A stretch of 64,000 nucleotides of DNA from Yamagishiella unicocca. Lineage: Eukaryota > Chlorophyta > Chlorophyceae > Chlamydomonadales > Volvocaceae. Within the stretch, counting starts at the first letter, position 1. Each line of letters starts with the position of its first letter. Location of the stretch: positions 310,001 to 374,000 of the forward strand of contig BDSL01000076.1 of NCBI GenBank assembly GCA_003116995.1. The letters run 5' to 3'. Both the position numbers and the translations under genes were made by a program. The notes beneath the pieces are model-generated. The model was not told the DNA's origin, did no database searches, and saw only the letters and a program-made list of their open reading frames with translations. This document shows, in pieces, positions 1-11,949 of the stretch.

Positions 1-1742
1 GGTCTCTTTCCTCTCTGTTGGGAATCGGCCCTCTACTTCGTCGAATACCGATGGTATCAGACACGTAACATGGAATGGCAACGGCAACGTATCACGTAGC
101 GCTAGTTCATAAAGTTGGCGTGCCCGATATGCGATATCAATACCATATCCAGACCTCACTCGAAAGGGCGGGCGGTACTTCGCACATTCTTGTGATAACC
201 GGCACATATCATATTGGAGGCAGGAACTTGAAATATGACCATGAAATTGGCGTTTGTAAATGTAAAAAGCGTGCACAAGGTCTCTGAAGTGTGGATGTCC
301 AATGCGCGACCTTGCGAAGACTGTCATAGGATCATACGCATTTACCCTTCCCACGGAATGGCTTTGACAAGCCGGAATCAGAACTTTTCAAAGTATGTAA
401 TGATGGACCCAGATTCGGTGGTTGAACTTTGGACACTCTTTTGGCCTGTGGGCTTGTTGTCACGTAAGGCTCAACAAGCCGTACCCGTTACCGGGCGCCG
501 AATGGAGGAAATGCGCCCGATGATGAAGTAGACAAACGAAAGAATGCAAAAAGTAAAAAGCTGGCTACGTTTGGTACAGACCAACGCACAGACCAAGGCA
601 CGGTGGATTTCCTTCAGTCGGAGGCTTAGCCCATCCAAGCCGAGCCCTTAGCAAAACAATAATCAAGGTACAACTGGAAACGTCTTTGGTTCGCTGTCGG
701 AAGGAATTGACCCCCCTGACGGCTCACATGGCAGCAGGTAACAGCAGCCCTGGGGACGACGACAAGGGCGATACAAAAATGGAGACCGAGAATATCGTTT
801 CGTAAGTGGCCAAATGTTGGTGTTTCTCCGCGAGCTGTCGGCAACATAATACATGCCATGGTCTCTAGCAGCTTTGCATGGGCACATAAGGGGCAGACAT
901 TATACAGGAACGCATCGAAGTACAGTGGGCTATCCGGTGCACTTCGCGTGGTGGTGGAGGCCTTTCGGACAAGACAGAACTACCTGCACTTTGAGGCCGG
1001 GACAAGGGTGATAGTGGCATGATTCAACTGTTTAGAACCACATGCAAGCCCTATATTGTCAAAGGCAGCTGATGGCAGTGCAGCCGATCGCAGTTGTACT
1101 CGCCCATACACAAGTTGCTTTGTCCATATTCTTGTCCTCAGTACGATACAAGTTCACTTGTAACGCCGCACTCGCACGCCGGCACTCAGCTCCGGCGGCA
1201 ATAAACCTCTCAATCAGCACTACGCCGGCACTCAGCTCCCGGCAATCCCTTGACTGGCTATCAGTTCCCGGCAACCCAATCACCCAACCTGCTGCAAAAA
1301 GGCGGCAACAGGGTAAACATGTGTCAGTCGACAAATTTCTCATATAGTATAGTGGCCAGTATGAGAAAAAATTTCCGCATTTTACCCGGACCCAGACGGC
1401 GGCCGGCGAAACAGCAGAACCGAACCAGCCTGAAACCCAACAATAAGCACGTGCATGTAAAAAGGACGCCCGTTAGCTGTGTATGCACTTGGGGGTGCAC
1501 CAGGCTAACATCAAGGGACATAATCGAGATTGGAAATGTTTCCAAAATGGAGGGGGGAGCGGCGACCATCACGTGCCAATAGATGGTAGCTAGCTTTGAG
1601 TGGAGGTGATGATGCGGCGATTTCCACTGATGGGTGCACATAATCGGTTGGGACCGGTCGGGAAGACACCATGTGGGCACTAACAACTAGTTTTTGGACC
1701 AAGGGTTACGTACTGACTGCTATAATGTTGCCCAACACGCAG
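1..1742. other. Left flank, no supported gene
   Basis: Short open frames occur on both strands (for example 235-531 and 1250-1582), but none shows a recognisable domain, a convincing start or splice signals that join to gene A. Any 5' exons of gene A must lie here or outside the window. By analogy with genes B and D, the exon before position 1743 should end with two bases of a codon, and I could not find a convincing candidate. Confidence 0.5.
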
Positions 1743-4700
1743 GATAATATTGGCCGTAGTCGGCTTCGTCGTGTCATTAGTTTCTATTGGCGTTAACTAT
1801 TACTACAGCAAGAAACTTGAAGCGTACAAGGTGAGTAGCCACACGTGCTGAAGGCGCATCCTTCCTGAACTCCACCCACCCGTAACAAAGGGCCCCAACT
1901 ACAAATAACAACCTTGCGTTTGCAGAAAAAACTTGACGAAAAGGAGCGGCGGCTTGTGCGCTATGAAGATATTCAGGAAGTGAGAGATCCGGCCCACATT
2001 TTTCTTGCATCGCGTGACTCGCTTCAGTGCCTCGAATAACACCTACAGGAAGGGGGAACGGTCATCGTGTGCGGGAACGGCCCTAGGTTTACCTCTTCCG
2101 TACGGGCGTTCTTTGCGACGCATTGCCCACCATACTGCAATGGGCACCAGCGCTCTGCGACGGAGCCAGCACCCGCAGTCCTGACAACTCGTAACGCTAC
2201 TAGGCGCTACTACTCTAAAACGCCTTCGTGTGCGTGACACGTCGGCTCAACCGCGCCCTTCCCTGTTCCCCACTCCAAAGCTGATGGATCAATACAAGAA
2301 GCCTCTGCTGCAAAGCGCTTTCGATTTACAGTCGCGGCTTCTACAGCAGGTAGGCAAGGCGGCAGCGCGTGCTCCTCATTGTATTGTATTGTATGGCCCT
2401 GGCAGGTAGTACGATAACAGTGGGTTCCAGACACAAAAAGTATACCAGGCCCTGACAGGTGTGATTCGCAGTTGGGCTCAGAGGATGCATGCCAACGCAT
2501 GCATGGAGTAATCAAGACAATCATATGCGATGAAGTCCAGCACTCAAGGAGCCACAGAGCGCGTAATCTTCCCAAGTAATGCCATTGCCCACGTACCTCC
2601 AGCAGCCATCTGGCCTAGCGTCGGGAAGGCAGGCGCGCGCAAAGGTTCCAGATGGTGCATGCGAATGTTCCTGTGGGGGCGCCTGGGGCACGTGCGCAGG
2701 TGACGAAGAAGTGGCTGCATACGACCCAGAAGCAAAAGGGCCGCCGAGCGGAGTATGCCCGGAGTAGCACGGCTTATCTCTTTTGCGAGTTCCTCGGGTG
2801 GCTGGAGGTGAGAGGGAGCGTTGGGTGAAGCTAGTTGGCCGGGGGGACAACAGCCGGGATCTTGTTAATGCATAAAGGGATATATATTTCCCGCGAGGAG
2901 ACACGTATTTGCATTTAATTCCGGTTCTGGGGGGGATCGTGGGCCTTCGCCGAGCACGTACATGATTGCACAAGCCAAGTTTTCTCAATGGGAGGATGTC
3001 GTAGCAAATCACGCCAAGCGCACTTCATCGGCAACGCAGGGGGGAAGCAATCAGCTGCTGTTTCGGGCCCTGCTCTGCGTGCGACCGCAGGTGATTAGGC
3101 AGGAGATTGTCTTCGTCACTGGGAAGGACGCCGAAACCTTGAACCAGATTCTCGACGCCATAAAGTTCCAGTTCTCGGGGGAGAGCGAGATCCACGGCGT
3201 TACGGAATGTGGGTCGATCTATCGTACGCAAGGGTGCACGGGAGAGGTCAAAACCGCAACGGGCAGCCCTGCCTTTTACAATACCGTGTGATTGACTGCA
3301 TTACTTGGTTGGGTCAAGTAGTTGGGTTTTTGCTGCCCTTAATAGAATCGCGGTTGCAACGGCAAGGGCCTTCACATGACAACGGCAACGGCAACGCGGC
3401 TAGATAAACTTAATCGATGTCGTCGTCACATAAGCGCTTTCTGTCAGGCACCCTAGCTGCTAGCAGCAGTCGCACCCACTGTAACCGTTACAACAAAGCA
3501 GTCGCGATTGGTGCGCCTGCTTGTGATGGCAGGCCTACATGCATCCGTCTTGCAATCCATTGATCACCTCGAATGTCTTGCGCTTTTTGTATCTGCCATA
3601 CAGCATGCGAGACAACTGCGGAGGATGCCGAGACGAAAGATTGGAGTGTGCTGCAGCTCTTCGGAGGTAAGCTACGGCAAGCGGTTCGCGACCTGGGCTG
3701 AAGCTGCCTGGACGCCCGCCCATGCGCATACGAGACCATCTGGCAGTGTTGGCGCGTTGAAGAGTGCGGATAACCGCTGCGCAGAGGCCGACCTGAAGTG
3801 TCTGCTTTTGCCGTTCACTGCTTGATGCTTTTCACACTCGCCAAATGCCCGCCTTTATTGGCTTGAACGAAGCCGTACGTGGTGAGCGGGTCCCCCTTCC
3901 GTAACCTGGTGATATGATAACCTTCCTCCCCGCAGTGGAGCTTAGGGCGATAGGTGAGGTGATGATCCAGGTGCGGAAGTACGACGACGACAAGGACGTG
4001 TCTCCCAGCCTTACGGTGATCGGCTTTGCGGAATTTACACGCAGGTACGGTCGGGCAGGGGCAGCGCCAGTCGTGGGATTCCTTTCTACCTCCTTACAAT
4101 GCCGTTTATTTCAATTTGCTAGTTGCTCTCCTTACAATGCCGTTTATTTCGTTTTGCTAGTTGCCAGCTGGGTGTCGAGTTTTGGTTGGTCATGTTCAGC
4201 CCATGCGCTCTCGCTCGCAGGCTTTCCCGGAAGGAGGGGGCGCCGAAAGAAGACCCCGCCGTGCAGAAAGGTGGCGAGCAGAAGGACACGGACGACGACG
4301 TGCTGTTTCGGGTAAGGACCGAAGTCGTACCCTGCCTTCTCACGGTTTGATCGTTCCTGATGACACCGATACCGTTTCTTTGTCCCACTCTTTCTTTGTC
4401 CCTACTGCAAAGCGTAAGGATTCTTATGCCCACGCATAGCATGCGGTAAATGAAGTAGCTAACACACCTCATACCGATTCCGCACCAAGTAACCATATCC
4501 CGCATGTTTGTGTGCAGTTGTTCCCGTGCGCGGCTGCCACCCCTGGCAGGGGACTATGTATGTCCATATCCCCGCCGATAGGTGGTATATTAGACTGTAC
4601 GACATGATAACTGACCCCCAACTTCATTTGGCCTACGTTAGGATACAATCGATCCGCTGCTGAAGTCCGTCGACCGGCTGATGGAGAGACCGGACCCGCC

Positions 4701-6805
4701 TACGGAGCGCATGGCCATGTTGCAGGTAAGGTACCAGAGAATGGCTGGAGCGGCAGGAGAGGGCACGTTAGCGCCGATGCTCGCTACTCGTCGCTACATA
4801 CGGCCAAGTAATGCTCCTTTTCAGAAAGGCCAAGCCGGGCCGAAAACTGGCAAGCCCACCGTAACTGCTATCTTAGCCAATTCGATGCAATAACTGCGAT
4901 GTCTTGTAGTGTATCCACGAAAGCCGTGTGCTCATTACTTTCTGAATTATGGCAGGTGCTTTTGTGCCGGCTGATTGACTTCTTAGATTTTGACGAGCCC
5001 ACCACTGGGGAAGCCGAGATAAAGAACCAGCGCTACTTGCCGCGCGATGGAAGGTAGGTTTAGGACGCAGTGGCTAGCGGTCAGGTTGTCGTCCTACGGC
5101 TTGAAGAGCATCCTTGTTCGGAAAGAGGGCGAAGTGACTGGCTAAAACGGAAGTGCTACAGCAGCGCCGCGCTTCCTGCATGTCTGTCTGGCTGCCATCA
5201 CCCTCCATGCAATAGCTCCTCCGGGTTGCACTGCCCGTCGGGGTCTACGCAGTCTCAGCACCTCGCTTTCCTGATCCCCTCCCTCGCCATTCACATGGGC
5301 CTCGCCACTCGCCTGCGCCTCGCCACCAACCAGCCCTGCGGCTCCTTGTACGGTGCCGGCCCTGTGTGCCTAGCTCAAGACATCTGATGTTGACCCAACA
5401 TGTAGGATGACGCCGATGGTCGCGTACCTAAAACCGGCTGCCCTTATATGGCTGGCGGGTCAAGGGTTCATGAGGAGCTACAAGGACCAGGTGCACGGCG
5501 ACTGCCGCAAGCAATGGTGCGGCCGAAATAAGAATCGCAAGAGCGGCGGCCAGCAGGCAAATAGTTGGGCACTCGTTGCGAAGTGGCGGCTCCGTGCAGG
5601 CCTAAGCGGCACTGTCATACTGCCTATACGACACTGTTGTACCGTATCCGATGCCGTTTTGCTCTGCACTGAGGACAGCTTGCTGTCGCGGGACTGGCGC
5701 TGGCCGAGCAGGTCGTGAGGATTGTACGGCATTTACCCTTCTGTGCAGGATGCGCGAGTTGTCGAGCAAGGAGGAGTGGAAGTGTCATGACGGCGGGAAG
5801 GTCTCGATGTCAGTCTTCGAGAACCTGGCGTTCCCTGGGTTCCGTCAGGACCTGCCATGGGCAGGAAAGGAGCAGGTTCGCATGGCCGTACATGCCCGGG
5901 CAATGTTCGCAAATGTTTCTGGAGGTGCCGAAACCAACCACGACGGCTCGGAAATATCCAAGAAAGCTACAAAGGAGTGGGACGACAAGATGAAGGGCAT
6001 GTGCGCTTATTATCCGGGTAGGTGCGCGGGGGCCGCAGGCCGCTTTGTTTGGCACATCAGTTATGCGAGCGAAGGACACGATTGTCACGTCGTTACTTCC
6101 AAATGCGGTACACGTGCGAGCGAAGCGTCACGTGTGATGAGCAGGCAGCAGGTCAGTGGCGGTGAACTTGTATCGTGCCCCCTTCCCCGCCGCCACGATG
6201 GCCTTTGGTGCCGCAGGTGCCTTCCCGCCCAGAGCTCCCGCGGCTCCCGCCAAGACCCGCTTCGAACGTGAGTATGTCCAGAGACTCACTAGGCGACTGC
6301 CGGCCCACCTCATAGCTACCTTTTGCGGCTGCCGTTTTTCGACGCGGAACGCAGCTAGGATTGTTGCGGAAGTCCAGGGCAGCATACATCCTACGGCGCT
6401 CGAATGCCAAGAAGCGTGCCAGACTGCTTGGTGTTGCTGTATCGTATGCACATGGCTCCACATGGCTCCACGGGAAGGGGGTAGCTCTGCGCGGGGAATC
6501 TCCACGCCTCTTGAGGGGTGCTGCGCATTCCGTACCTTCTTCGCTGTGCAGGAATTGCCCAAGGGAGCATGCGGATGGCGAAGCCATTGGCTGACCTGTC
6601 ACGGTACCTTTTGAACCTGGGAACCTCCGCCAAAGAGGCCAAGCCAGAGCGTGGCCCTTGTTCGACCCCACCTGCGGCTGTGTCGCATGCTGCCGAGCAG
6701 CCTGCTGTTGCGCAACCTGGCATTGAGCCGCCGGCTGCCTACGGCCTGACGCAGATCACTCTTGAAATCGAACCGGCGCCCGTGAAGCATGCTCAGACGC
6801 CATGA
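1743..6805 (+). CDS. Gene A: uncharacterised membrane-anchored protein family, paralogue 1 (14 exons seen, N-terminus missing)
   Basis: Exons: 1743-1830, 1926-1979, 2281-2349, 2700-2807, 3091-3208, 3604-3666, 3936-4044, 4221-4311, 4642-4725, 4956-5053, 5406-5516, 5749-6017, 6217-6267, 6552-6805. All have AG/GT borders and compatible phases. The first exon encodes a hydrophobic helix (ILAVVGFVVSLVSIGVNYYY) followed by a charged stretch. Conserved blocks follow: PLLQSAFDLQSRL, YLFCEFLGWLE, VIRQEIVFVTG, WSVLQLFG, ELRAIGEVM, ERMAMLQ, VLLCRLIDFLD, MVAYLKPAALIWL, and NLAFPGFRQDLPW with YYPG. About 520 residues are visible. The last exon gives a Pro/Ala-rich tail ending at TGA 6803-6805. Single membrane anchoring is inferred. 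The family is not one I can name, and no catalytic motif is visible. Confidence is high that this is a gene and low on its role. Introns c and e hold retrotransposon scraps. Confidence 0.85.
2395..2460 (-). mobile_element. 40-bp retrotransposon 3'-end scrap between 13-bp near-duplications
   Basis: Within an intron of gene A, 2408-2447 contains the reversed terminal motif of the resident non-LTR element (AACAGTGGGTTCCAGAC). It is flanked by GGCCCTGGCAGGT (2395-2407) and GGCCCTGACAGGT (2448-2460), which differ at one base. The arrangement suggests a target-site duplication around an extremely 5'-truncated minus-strand insertion, although 13 bp is longer than the 5 bp seen at other copies here. 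Confidence 0.5.
3474..3496 (+). mobile_element. 23-bp solo retrotransposon 3' terminus with 9-bp target duplication
   Basis: The 23 bases read ACCCACTGTAACCG then TTACAACAA, the exact 3' terminus of the L1-like element found at 13.5-14.8 kb. They are flanked by identical AGCAGTCGC at 3465-3473 and 3497-3505. Nothing else of the element is present. The site is in an intron of gene A. The simplest reading is target-primed reverse transcription that aborted after about 20 bases. Confidence 0.7.
4091..4164 (+). repeat. 36-bp direct duplication in an intron of gene A
   Basis: Units 4091-4126 and 4129-4164 begin TCCTTACAATGCCG and end TTTGCTAGTTGC. They differ only in the middle and are separated by 2 bp. 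This is a recent local duplication with no coding potential. Confidence 0.8.
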
Positions 6806-7049
6806 TCGGTAGCTGTATGCGTTAATGAGCCGCAGTGATCTGCTACTGGGGATCGAAAGTGTCGAAGGTTAGCTGAGTGAGGCGGGCTTGCGGAACCGCG
6901 AAATCTCTGCCAAGGAAGCGGGACACAAGGTATCCCCCTACTCGGTTGGACCCGATTTTGTATCTGGGCCATCGTAGGATGACTGGAGGCTCCTTTGCTG
7001 GGATGCTGCGTACGGGTCATTTATTACGTCCATGCCTACCTAACGCATG

Positions 7050-7069
7050 TGGGTACCAATTGGTACCCA
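7050..7069. repeat. 20-bp perfect palindrome
   Basis: TGGGTACCAATTGGTACCCA reads the same on both strands. It lies in the gene-poor stretch between gene A and the retrotransposon nest (6806-7429). No other feature is supported in that stretch. Confidence 0.7.
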
Positions 7070-7429
7070 TTGTGCTCACGCGTGACCCAAGGTTATTAAT
7101 GCCGTCTTCGGGCTGAGACCCATGCTACCGTAACACGTAATGAAGGAGTGCTTTGACGGTTACGACTCCATCAATAATAGCCTGAGTGAGCAAGTTTCCA
7201 ATGATAAGATACAAGCGCAGGGCGGTTGGCGTCTTCAGCAAACCGTACGGAAGGCTAAGGCTCGTCCACCTACATCCCCACGCCGACCTTGTGTTGAAGT
7301 CCTTGTGGCCGGCGCGTCTGAATACAGACGTGACGGGCAACCGCCCGGCCAAGGCCAACCATGTTTTTGTTGATTCCCTCAATGTTACGGCACTACTTGG
7401 GTTTTGTCGTAATGGCGGCATGGAGCAGA

Positions 7430-8960
7430 GATATGGATGTACAGTTAAGGGAACATGTGCGGGCTCTATGGGTCGGCTGGGCGGTACAGTTCGTGGCTGA
7501 AGGGGCCCTTTCCGCGGAAACCCGCACACCGCGAACGAACTGTATGGAGGCGTTCCTTCAGGGGTTGCACCCGGCTTTCCGGCCGTTGAGTGTATATACG
7601 ACCAGAGCACAGGGGCCGTGGATGGGTGGTGCGAGCCTGCCTGACGATATCCGCCGGTTGATGACCGTGTTGGCGGGGTTGCCCCCCTGTTACAGGATAT
7701 TGCGGACACACCGTTGGTCCCAGGCACGTGGTGCTGGAATGGATGTGCCTAATTGGGGGAACCCGCTGATTCCAGCAAGCCAGTCTAGAGCTGCAGGGGG
7801 CCCTATGCGCCCCGGGCTGGAGTGTACATATCGTGAGCTGGTGGGCTGTTGGAGCTTCGGCGGTGGCGGGAGTGTATGGGTGCGCTTGAAGCCTGTGGTT
7901 GGACCTCCCATTACCGTGACGGATTGCTGCGGTGGCGGGTAGGGCGGTGCCGGTGGGTACTGGCCACCCGACCACAACTGACGTGGAGGTGATGGTGGGT
8001 GCGCGCCTCGGCTGGCGGTTGGAGGGGTTGACACCTATTTCGGTCCGGCGTATGTCGGTGCGAGTGGCTGCGACCACGCAACTATCGGATTCGGTGGCGG
8101 CTCGCGCTACCACGCATGAGCTATTCGTTCAAGGGGCCCTGCGGGGGACCGTACTGACCGCTGAGCTGCACTTGGCTGTATCGGCACTTTAAGGCGCGTT
8201 CCGGAGTTTATGGCAGGGTCTGCGCTGGTAGAACTCCCATAAGGAGGGATAGTGGCGGCTCACCGTTGATGGGCTTCCTCTGCGTGGCAACTCCCACATG
8301 CGGGGCGCCATGGCCTCTCTGTGCGGTTGTGGTGAGTACCCTGGTCCGGCGCCAAGCGGGCTTTCCCCTCGGCAGCATCACTTCTGGAGCTGCCCGGTAG
8401 CTCAAGCCGCCTTTGACCTATTGGCCGTACGGGTAGACGCGGGTGTGTCTCAGGGTCAAGTGTGGTTGGTGCTGGCCCCTCCGGGGCTGCAGCAATGTGT
8501 TTGGGAGATCGGGGTGCTAGCGGCTGTAAGCGCGATGGAGGCTGGGCGGCGGTACATGGCGGCTGCTTTAAAGGCGTCGGAGGGGATCTCCCCTGATGAC
8601 AGTTTGCGTGATCGCGCGATTCGGCGTGGTGTAGTGGACCTTTGTTCCCGTTTTGGGGGTTCGCAGCACGAAGGGTCCTTTCCAATGGATGGGAAGGGGT
8701 TGGCCCCCAACACCCTCTGCTACGGGTTGTTCAGGGCCGCCTAGTGTGTGTTGGCCCGGCACCCAATTGCGAGGGGTCGTATTAGGCCCCGGCTGGCCGG
8801 TGCTCCTGCGGGAGCTCCCGTTTTGCTCCTCCTTACTTCGGGCTGGGTGCTGGTCCGGTGTGGGAGGATCTTCTTGAAGCGCAGGTGGGAGGCTTCTGTT
8901 CGACTGTTAAGGCGCTCTGCTGGTTGTCCCGATCGAGGGGCTGCCTGAACTCCGGTTGGT
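7430..8960 (+). mobile_element. Non-LTR retrotransposon C-terminal fragment (copy 1), decayed
   Basis: Several frames together encode the region downstream of an L1-like reverse transcriptase. It starts with REHVRALWVGWAVQF, then a GLHPAFRPL block, a DDIRRLMTVLAGLPP block, NWGNPLIP (the PIWGNP motif of the zf-RVT-preceding region), and finally a zinc-knuckle-like segment C-G-C-G ... HHFWSCPVAQA followed by VWEIGVLAAVSAMEAGRR (8298-8744). Frameshifts near 7690, 7930 and 8200 break the frame. The 3' end is cut by the opposite-strand insertion that begins at about 8961. It is a pseudogene of the element's ORF2. The RT core and endonuclease are absent, as expected for 5' truncation. Confidence 0.7.
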
Positions 8961-9158
8961 TGTTGTTGTAACGGTTACAGTGGGTTCCAGAAAAAGAGGT
9001 AGAGCCATCGGGCACATCGCCTGACACTGAGAAAGACGGAGAAGACAAAGACCGATGTGCACCGGAACAAAGGCAAACCACCAGAACACCAAATCGACAG
9101 GCCGTAGGCACACAGAGCAGCAGCCAGCACTCCAGGAGGAATTTGCGCTATGCTTATA
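8961..9158 (-). mobile_element. Non-LTR retrotransposon 3'-UTR fragment (copy 2)
   Basis: Starts at the terminal motif GTTGTAACGGTTACAGTGGG and runs through the same untranslated sequence as the copy at 34861-35080 (reversed GTTCCAG, CATCGCCTGACA and AGCAGCAGCCAGCA segments). Only about 200 bp is present, so it is strongly 5'-truncated. It lies inside copy 1. Confidence 0.75.
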
Positions 9159-9169
9159 AGGGGGCGAGC

Positions 9170-9310
9170 GATTTAGGCTGCTGTTTGTTCTCTGGCCCCT
9201 TGGTCGGGTTTCTGGTGGTTTGCCATACCTCGGTCGGCTAGTTTCGCGTTCAGCGTCAGGCGATGCGCTCGATGGCACCTTCTGGTCTGAGACCCATTGT
9301 AACAGTTACT
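9170..9310 (+). mobile_element. Non-LTR retrotransposon 3' end, second subfamily (copy 3)
   Basis: Carries the TCAGGCGATGCGC and TCTGGTCTGAGACCCA segments but ends TGTAACAGTTACTACTACT rather than GTTACAACAAC, which defines a second subfamily. Copy 4 (9632 onward) has the same type of end on the other strand, so the two face each other tail to tail. The 320 bp between them hold a low-complexity Gly/Ser-rich open frame (9340-9621) that I do not recognise. Confidence 0.6.
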
Positions 9311-9631
9311 ACTACTCGAGTGATACGAGAAGTAGGCATATGGACAGGATGACGCCAGGCGTAGAAACCCCTATGCCGGAGGTCAACATGTCAGAAACCA
9401 GCAGCGTGGACGGCAACAGTGACAGCGATGGAGCCGGGGCCTCTGGCAGCGGAAACGGCACGGACCTTGCTGGAACCCGTGATGAAGGTGGCTTGATAGG
9501 CATTGGAGGAGGCGTCGGAGGTACCAGCGGCACAAGCGGCGTGACTTGGGAAATCGGAAGCCCATGGGGACAACAAACTAAGACTCTTGATCTGAGGCGT
9601 AGCTGGGCTACGAGCAGATAAGCTAACGGAT

Positions 9632-11430
9632 AACAGTAGTAGTACACGTTACAGTGAGTTCCAGGCCAGAAGGTAGAATCATCGGGCACATCGCCTGACT
9701 ACTGAAGGAGACAAAAGAGACAGAAACCCAACTGCGCCGTAACAAAGCAAGCCACCACGACGCCAGCCAAGAGCCCAGAGGCAAAAATCTTAGCAGCCAG
9801 CACCCCATGCGCTATAGGCTACCCTATCCGGAACAAACCACCAACCCACCTATTAGACCAGCACCGACGAACCAGCAGTGGAGCGCCGCCACGATACAAG
9901 CAGAATAACAGCCCACCTCTCATCCCCGAAATCGCGAGCCCCAAGCAGGGCACGCTCACCCGTGGACACGGAAAACAAGGAGCAAGGGGAAGGCCCTGCC
10001 ACCACGCAACCGGGGCTGATCACGACCCCACAATCACGTCAGCCGGCCCGGACCTGACATACAAGGTGATCGGAAACAACCCGCGAAAAAAGGTACCGAG
10101 GCCCCGTTGCGGCCCAACCCTTCCGGGAAAGCCCCAACGCCGCAAACCCCCAAAGAAGGGCCCAAAACTCCACCACCCCACTGCGGAGGACACGATTCTG
10201 GAGATCAATCCCAGGAACAACAGGGGGCCCGCCAGTCCCCGCCCTCTTCAAGGCCGCCTCCCCCGGACGCTCCCCAGATGGCGCGCCATCCGGCGCGCCA
10301 GCCGCTACTCCACGAACATTCGAATTCCCAAGAAGGGGTATCCCATCCAAGGTCAGCCGCTACCACCCCTCCTTATGGGAAGGCTCCCACTTCACCCCTG
10401 ACCAGAGCCGCCGGAAAACTGGCTGCAGGGCAGCAAGGGCCGCTGGCGGTACAGGCCTGGAGCCCGCCGAGCGTCCGCGGCCCCGGCCAGCTGCACAGCC
10501 GTCCCAACACGAACAGTCGTCTCACTCAGCGCCATGGCATCCCACCGCACAACCGCCACCCCAGGCGCGCGCATGAGCATGGGCGCCAACTTGCCAATCG
10601 CTGGCGGAGCAGGAGGCGCTCCCTGGAAGCTCTGTGGCATCACCGTTACAACAACCAGGGCCGCGCGCTTTCCTCCATGGGGACGGCACCTCCGCGAGCA
10701 GGGCCTCCAACGCAACCATAACCCCCGCCAAGGGCAAAAAGCCAAAATCTCCTTTGCTGCTCGTGATCGGGGTCCCAGAACCCGTTCAACGAGCCCCCGC
10801 CAGACCGCCGGCACTGACAACTGCGCAGCTGCCTCAGACCCAAAAGGAAATCCCCGAGAACATGTCGGGCCGTCAAAGCATCTCCCAATGTTTGAAGGGC
10901 CCAACATCCCACAATTATCGGGTGCGGGTATTCCAAAAAACCAGGCCTCCTGCCGGCCACCGCTGATTAAGGTAGTTGGGAGTAGCGGGTTACCCCAAAT
11001 AGGTGCATTGATACACAACGGGCTTGACACCAGCGGCTCGCTAGCAACATCTTGCACCAGGGGCAGGGCCGCCAGTGCTGTGATCACCCGACGAACATCA
11101 TCCGGCATCCCGTCCGGCCCCCGTCCATGGGCCCCGGTCCCGCGCTGTTAGCAGGTTGAGGGGCCCGAAAGCCGGATGCACACCCCTCAGATAGGTACTA
11201 AGGTCTGTAACCCATGGAGGCCGGCGCACCCTGCGAGCAGCCATTGCCAGTACAAAACGCAGGGCCCAACCAGCCCAGCGTGCCCGCACGTGCTCCTTGA
11301 GTGCACGGGCCCCCAAATCCCCGAACGATGGGCGTCCCGACAGAAGCCGCCGAGGAACACCTCTCGCTCGGCGCTCCCAAGCAAGCAGCTGGGGATAACA
11401 GCGTATGCGGATCTGCAGCGTCACACGAGC
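9632..11430 (-). mobile_element. Non-LTR retrotransposon 3' half (copy 4), second subfamily, internally deleted
   Basis: The minus strand encodes, from right to left, a KEHVRARWAGWALRF block, STYLRGVHPAFGPLNLL, DDVRRVITALAALPL, APIWGNPLLP, a TVRVGTAVQL block and a C-terminus FWALLWGFAALGL near 10100. Compared with the copies at 13.5 and 35 kb, the zinc-knuckle segment is deleted between DGIPLLGNS and LKRAGTGGPP (near 10300). There are frameshifts near 11100 and 10390, so it is non-functional. A 12-bp insertion (10645-10656) interrupts the coding region. Confidence 0.75.
10645..10656 (+). mobile_element. 12-bp insertion resembling the retrotransposon 3' terminus
   Basis: Copy 4 reads GCATCACC then GTTACAACAACC then AGGGCCGC. 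The copy at 34.9-36.3 kb has GCATCACC joined directly to AGTGCCGC, and the plus-strand copy at 12.0-12.9 kb likewise lacks the extra bases. The inserted bases match the element's final bases GTTACAACAAC. A 3-bp ACC repeat flanks them. The insertion itself is certain from the comparison; its origin is inferred. Confidence 0.5.
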
Positions 11431-11949
11431 ATTTCATGTACTAATGGCTCCAACAACAGCAGACCCATGGTTGACTACCCGGGTATAGACTGCACTTCGT
11501 TGATAAGTTGCTAACAGTTGTAGAGGTGGCACTGGATAGGGCGGGTTGATGCAAAAGGACGACCCGACGGTCTTCTGGGCCCTACCTGCCCTAATATACC
11601 GTGGATGGGCCTTAGCCAGGTGCCCGGGCTGCCCGTGCCGCAGCTGGCTGCCCATGCCGCCGCTGCCCATGCCACCGCTGCCCATGTTGCCGAAGCCACC
11701 GAAGAGAGGAACGGCGACCGAGCGTGGTAAGTGATTGGTGGCAACACTTTTCCCAGAACCACCAGCACCTGGCGCCGGAGCCTGCTGCCTACTTCTCCCT
11801 GTCCTGGTTCCTTCAATCCCTGTCTGGCCCCCCGGTCGGTGGCCTGGCCACAGCTCGGAATCTGCTGCCTCCTGATGTTGGCGCTGTTGCAGTCATTGGC
11901 GCGTTGGTATATATCAATTGTCAAGATATACCTGTATCCAATCATCACC

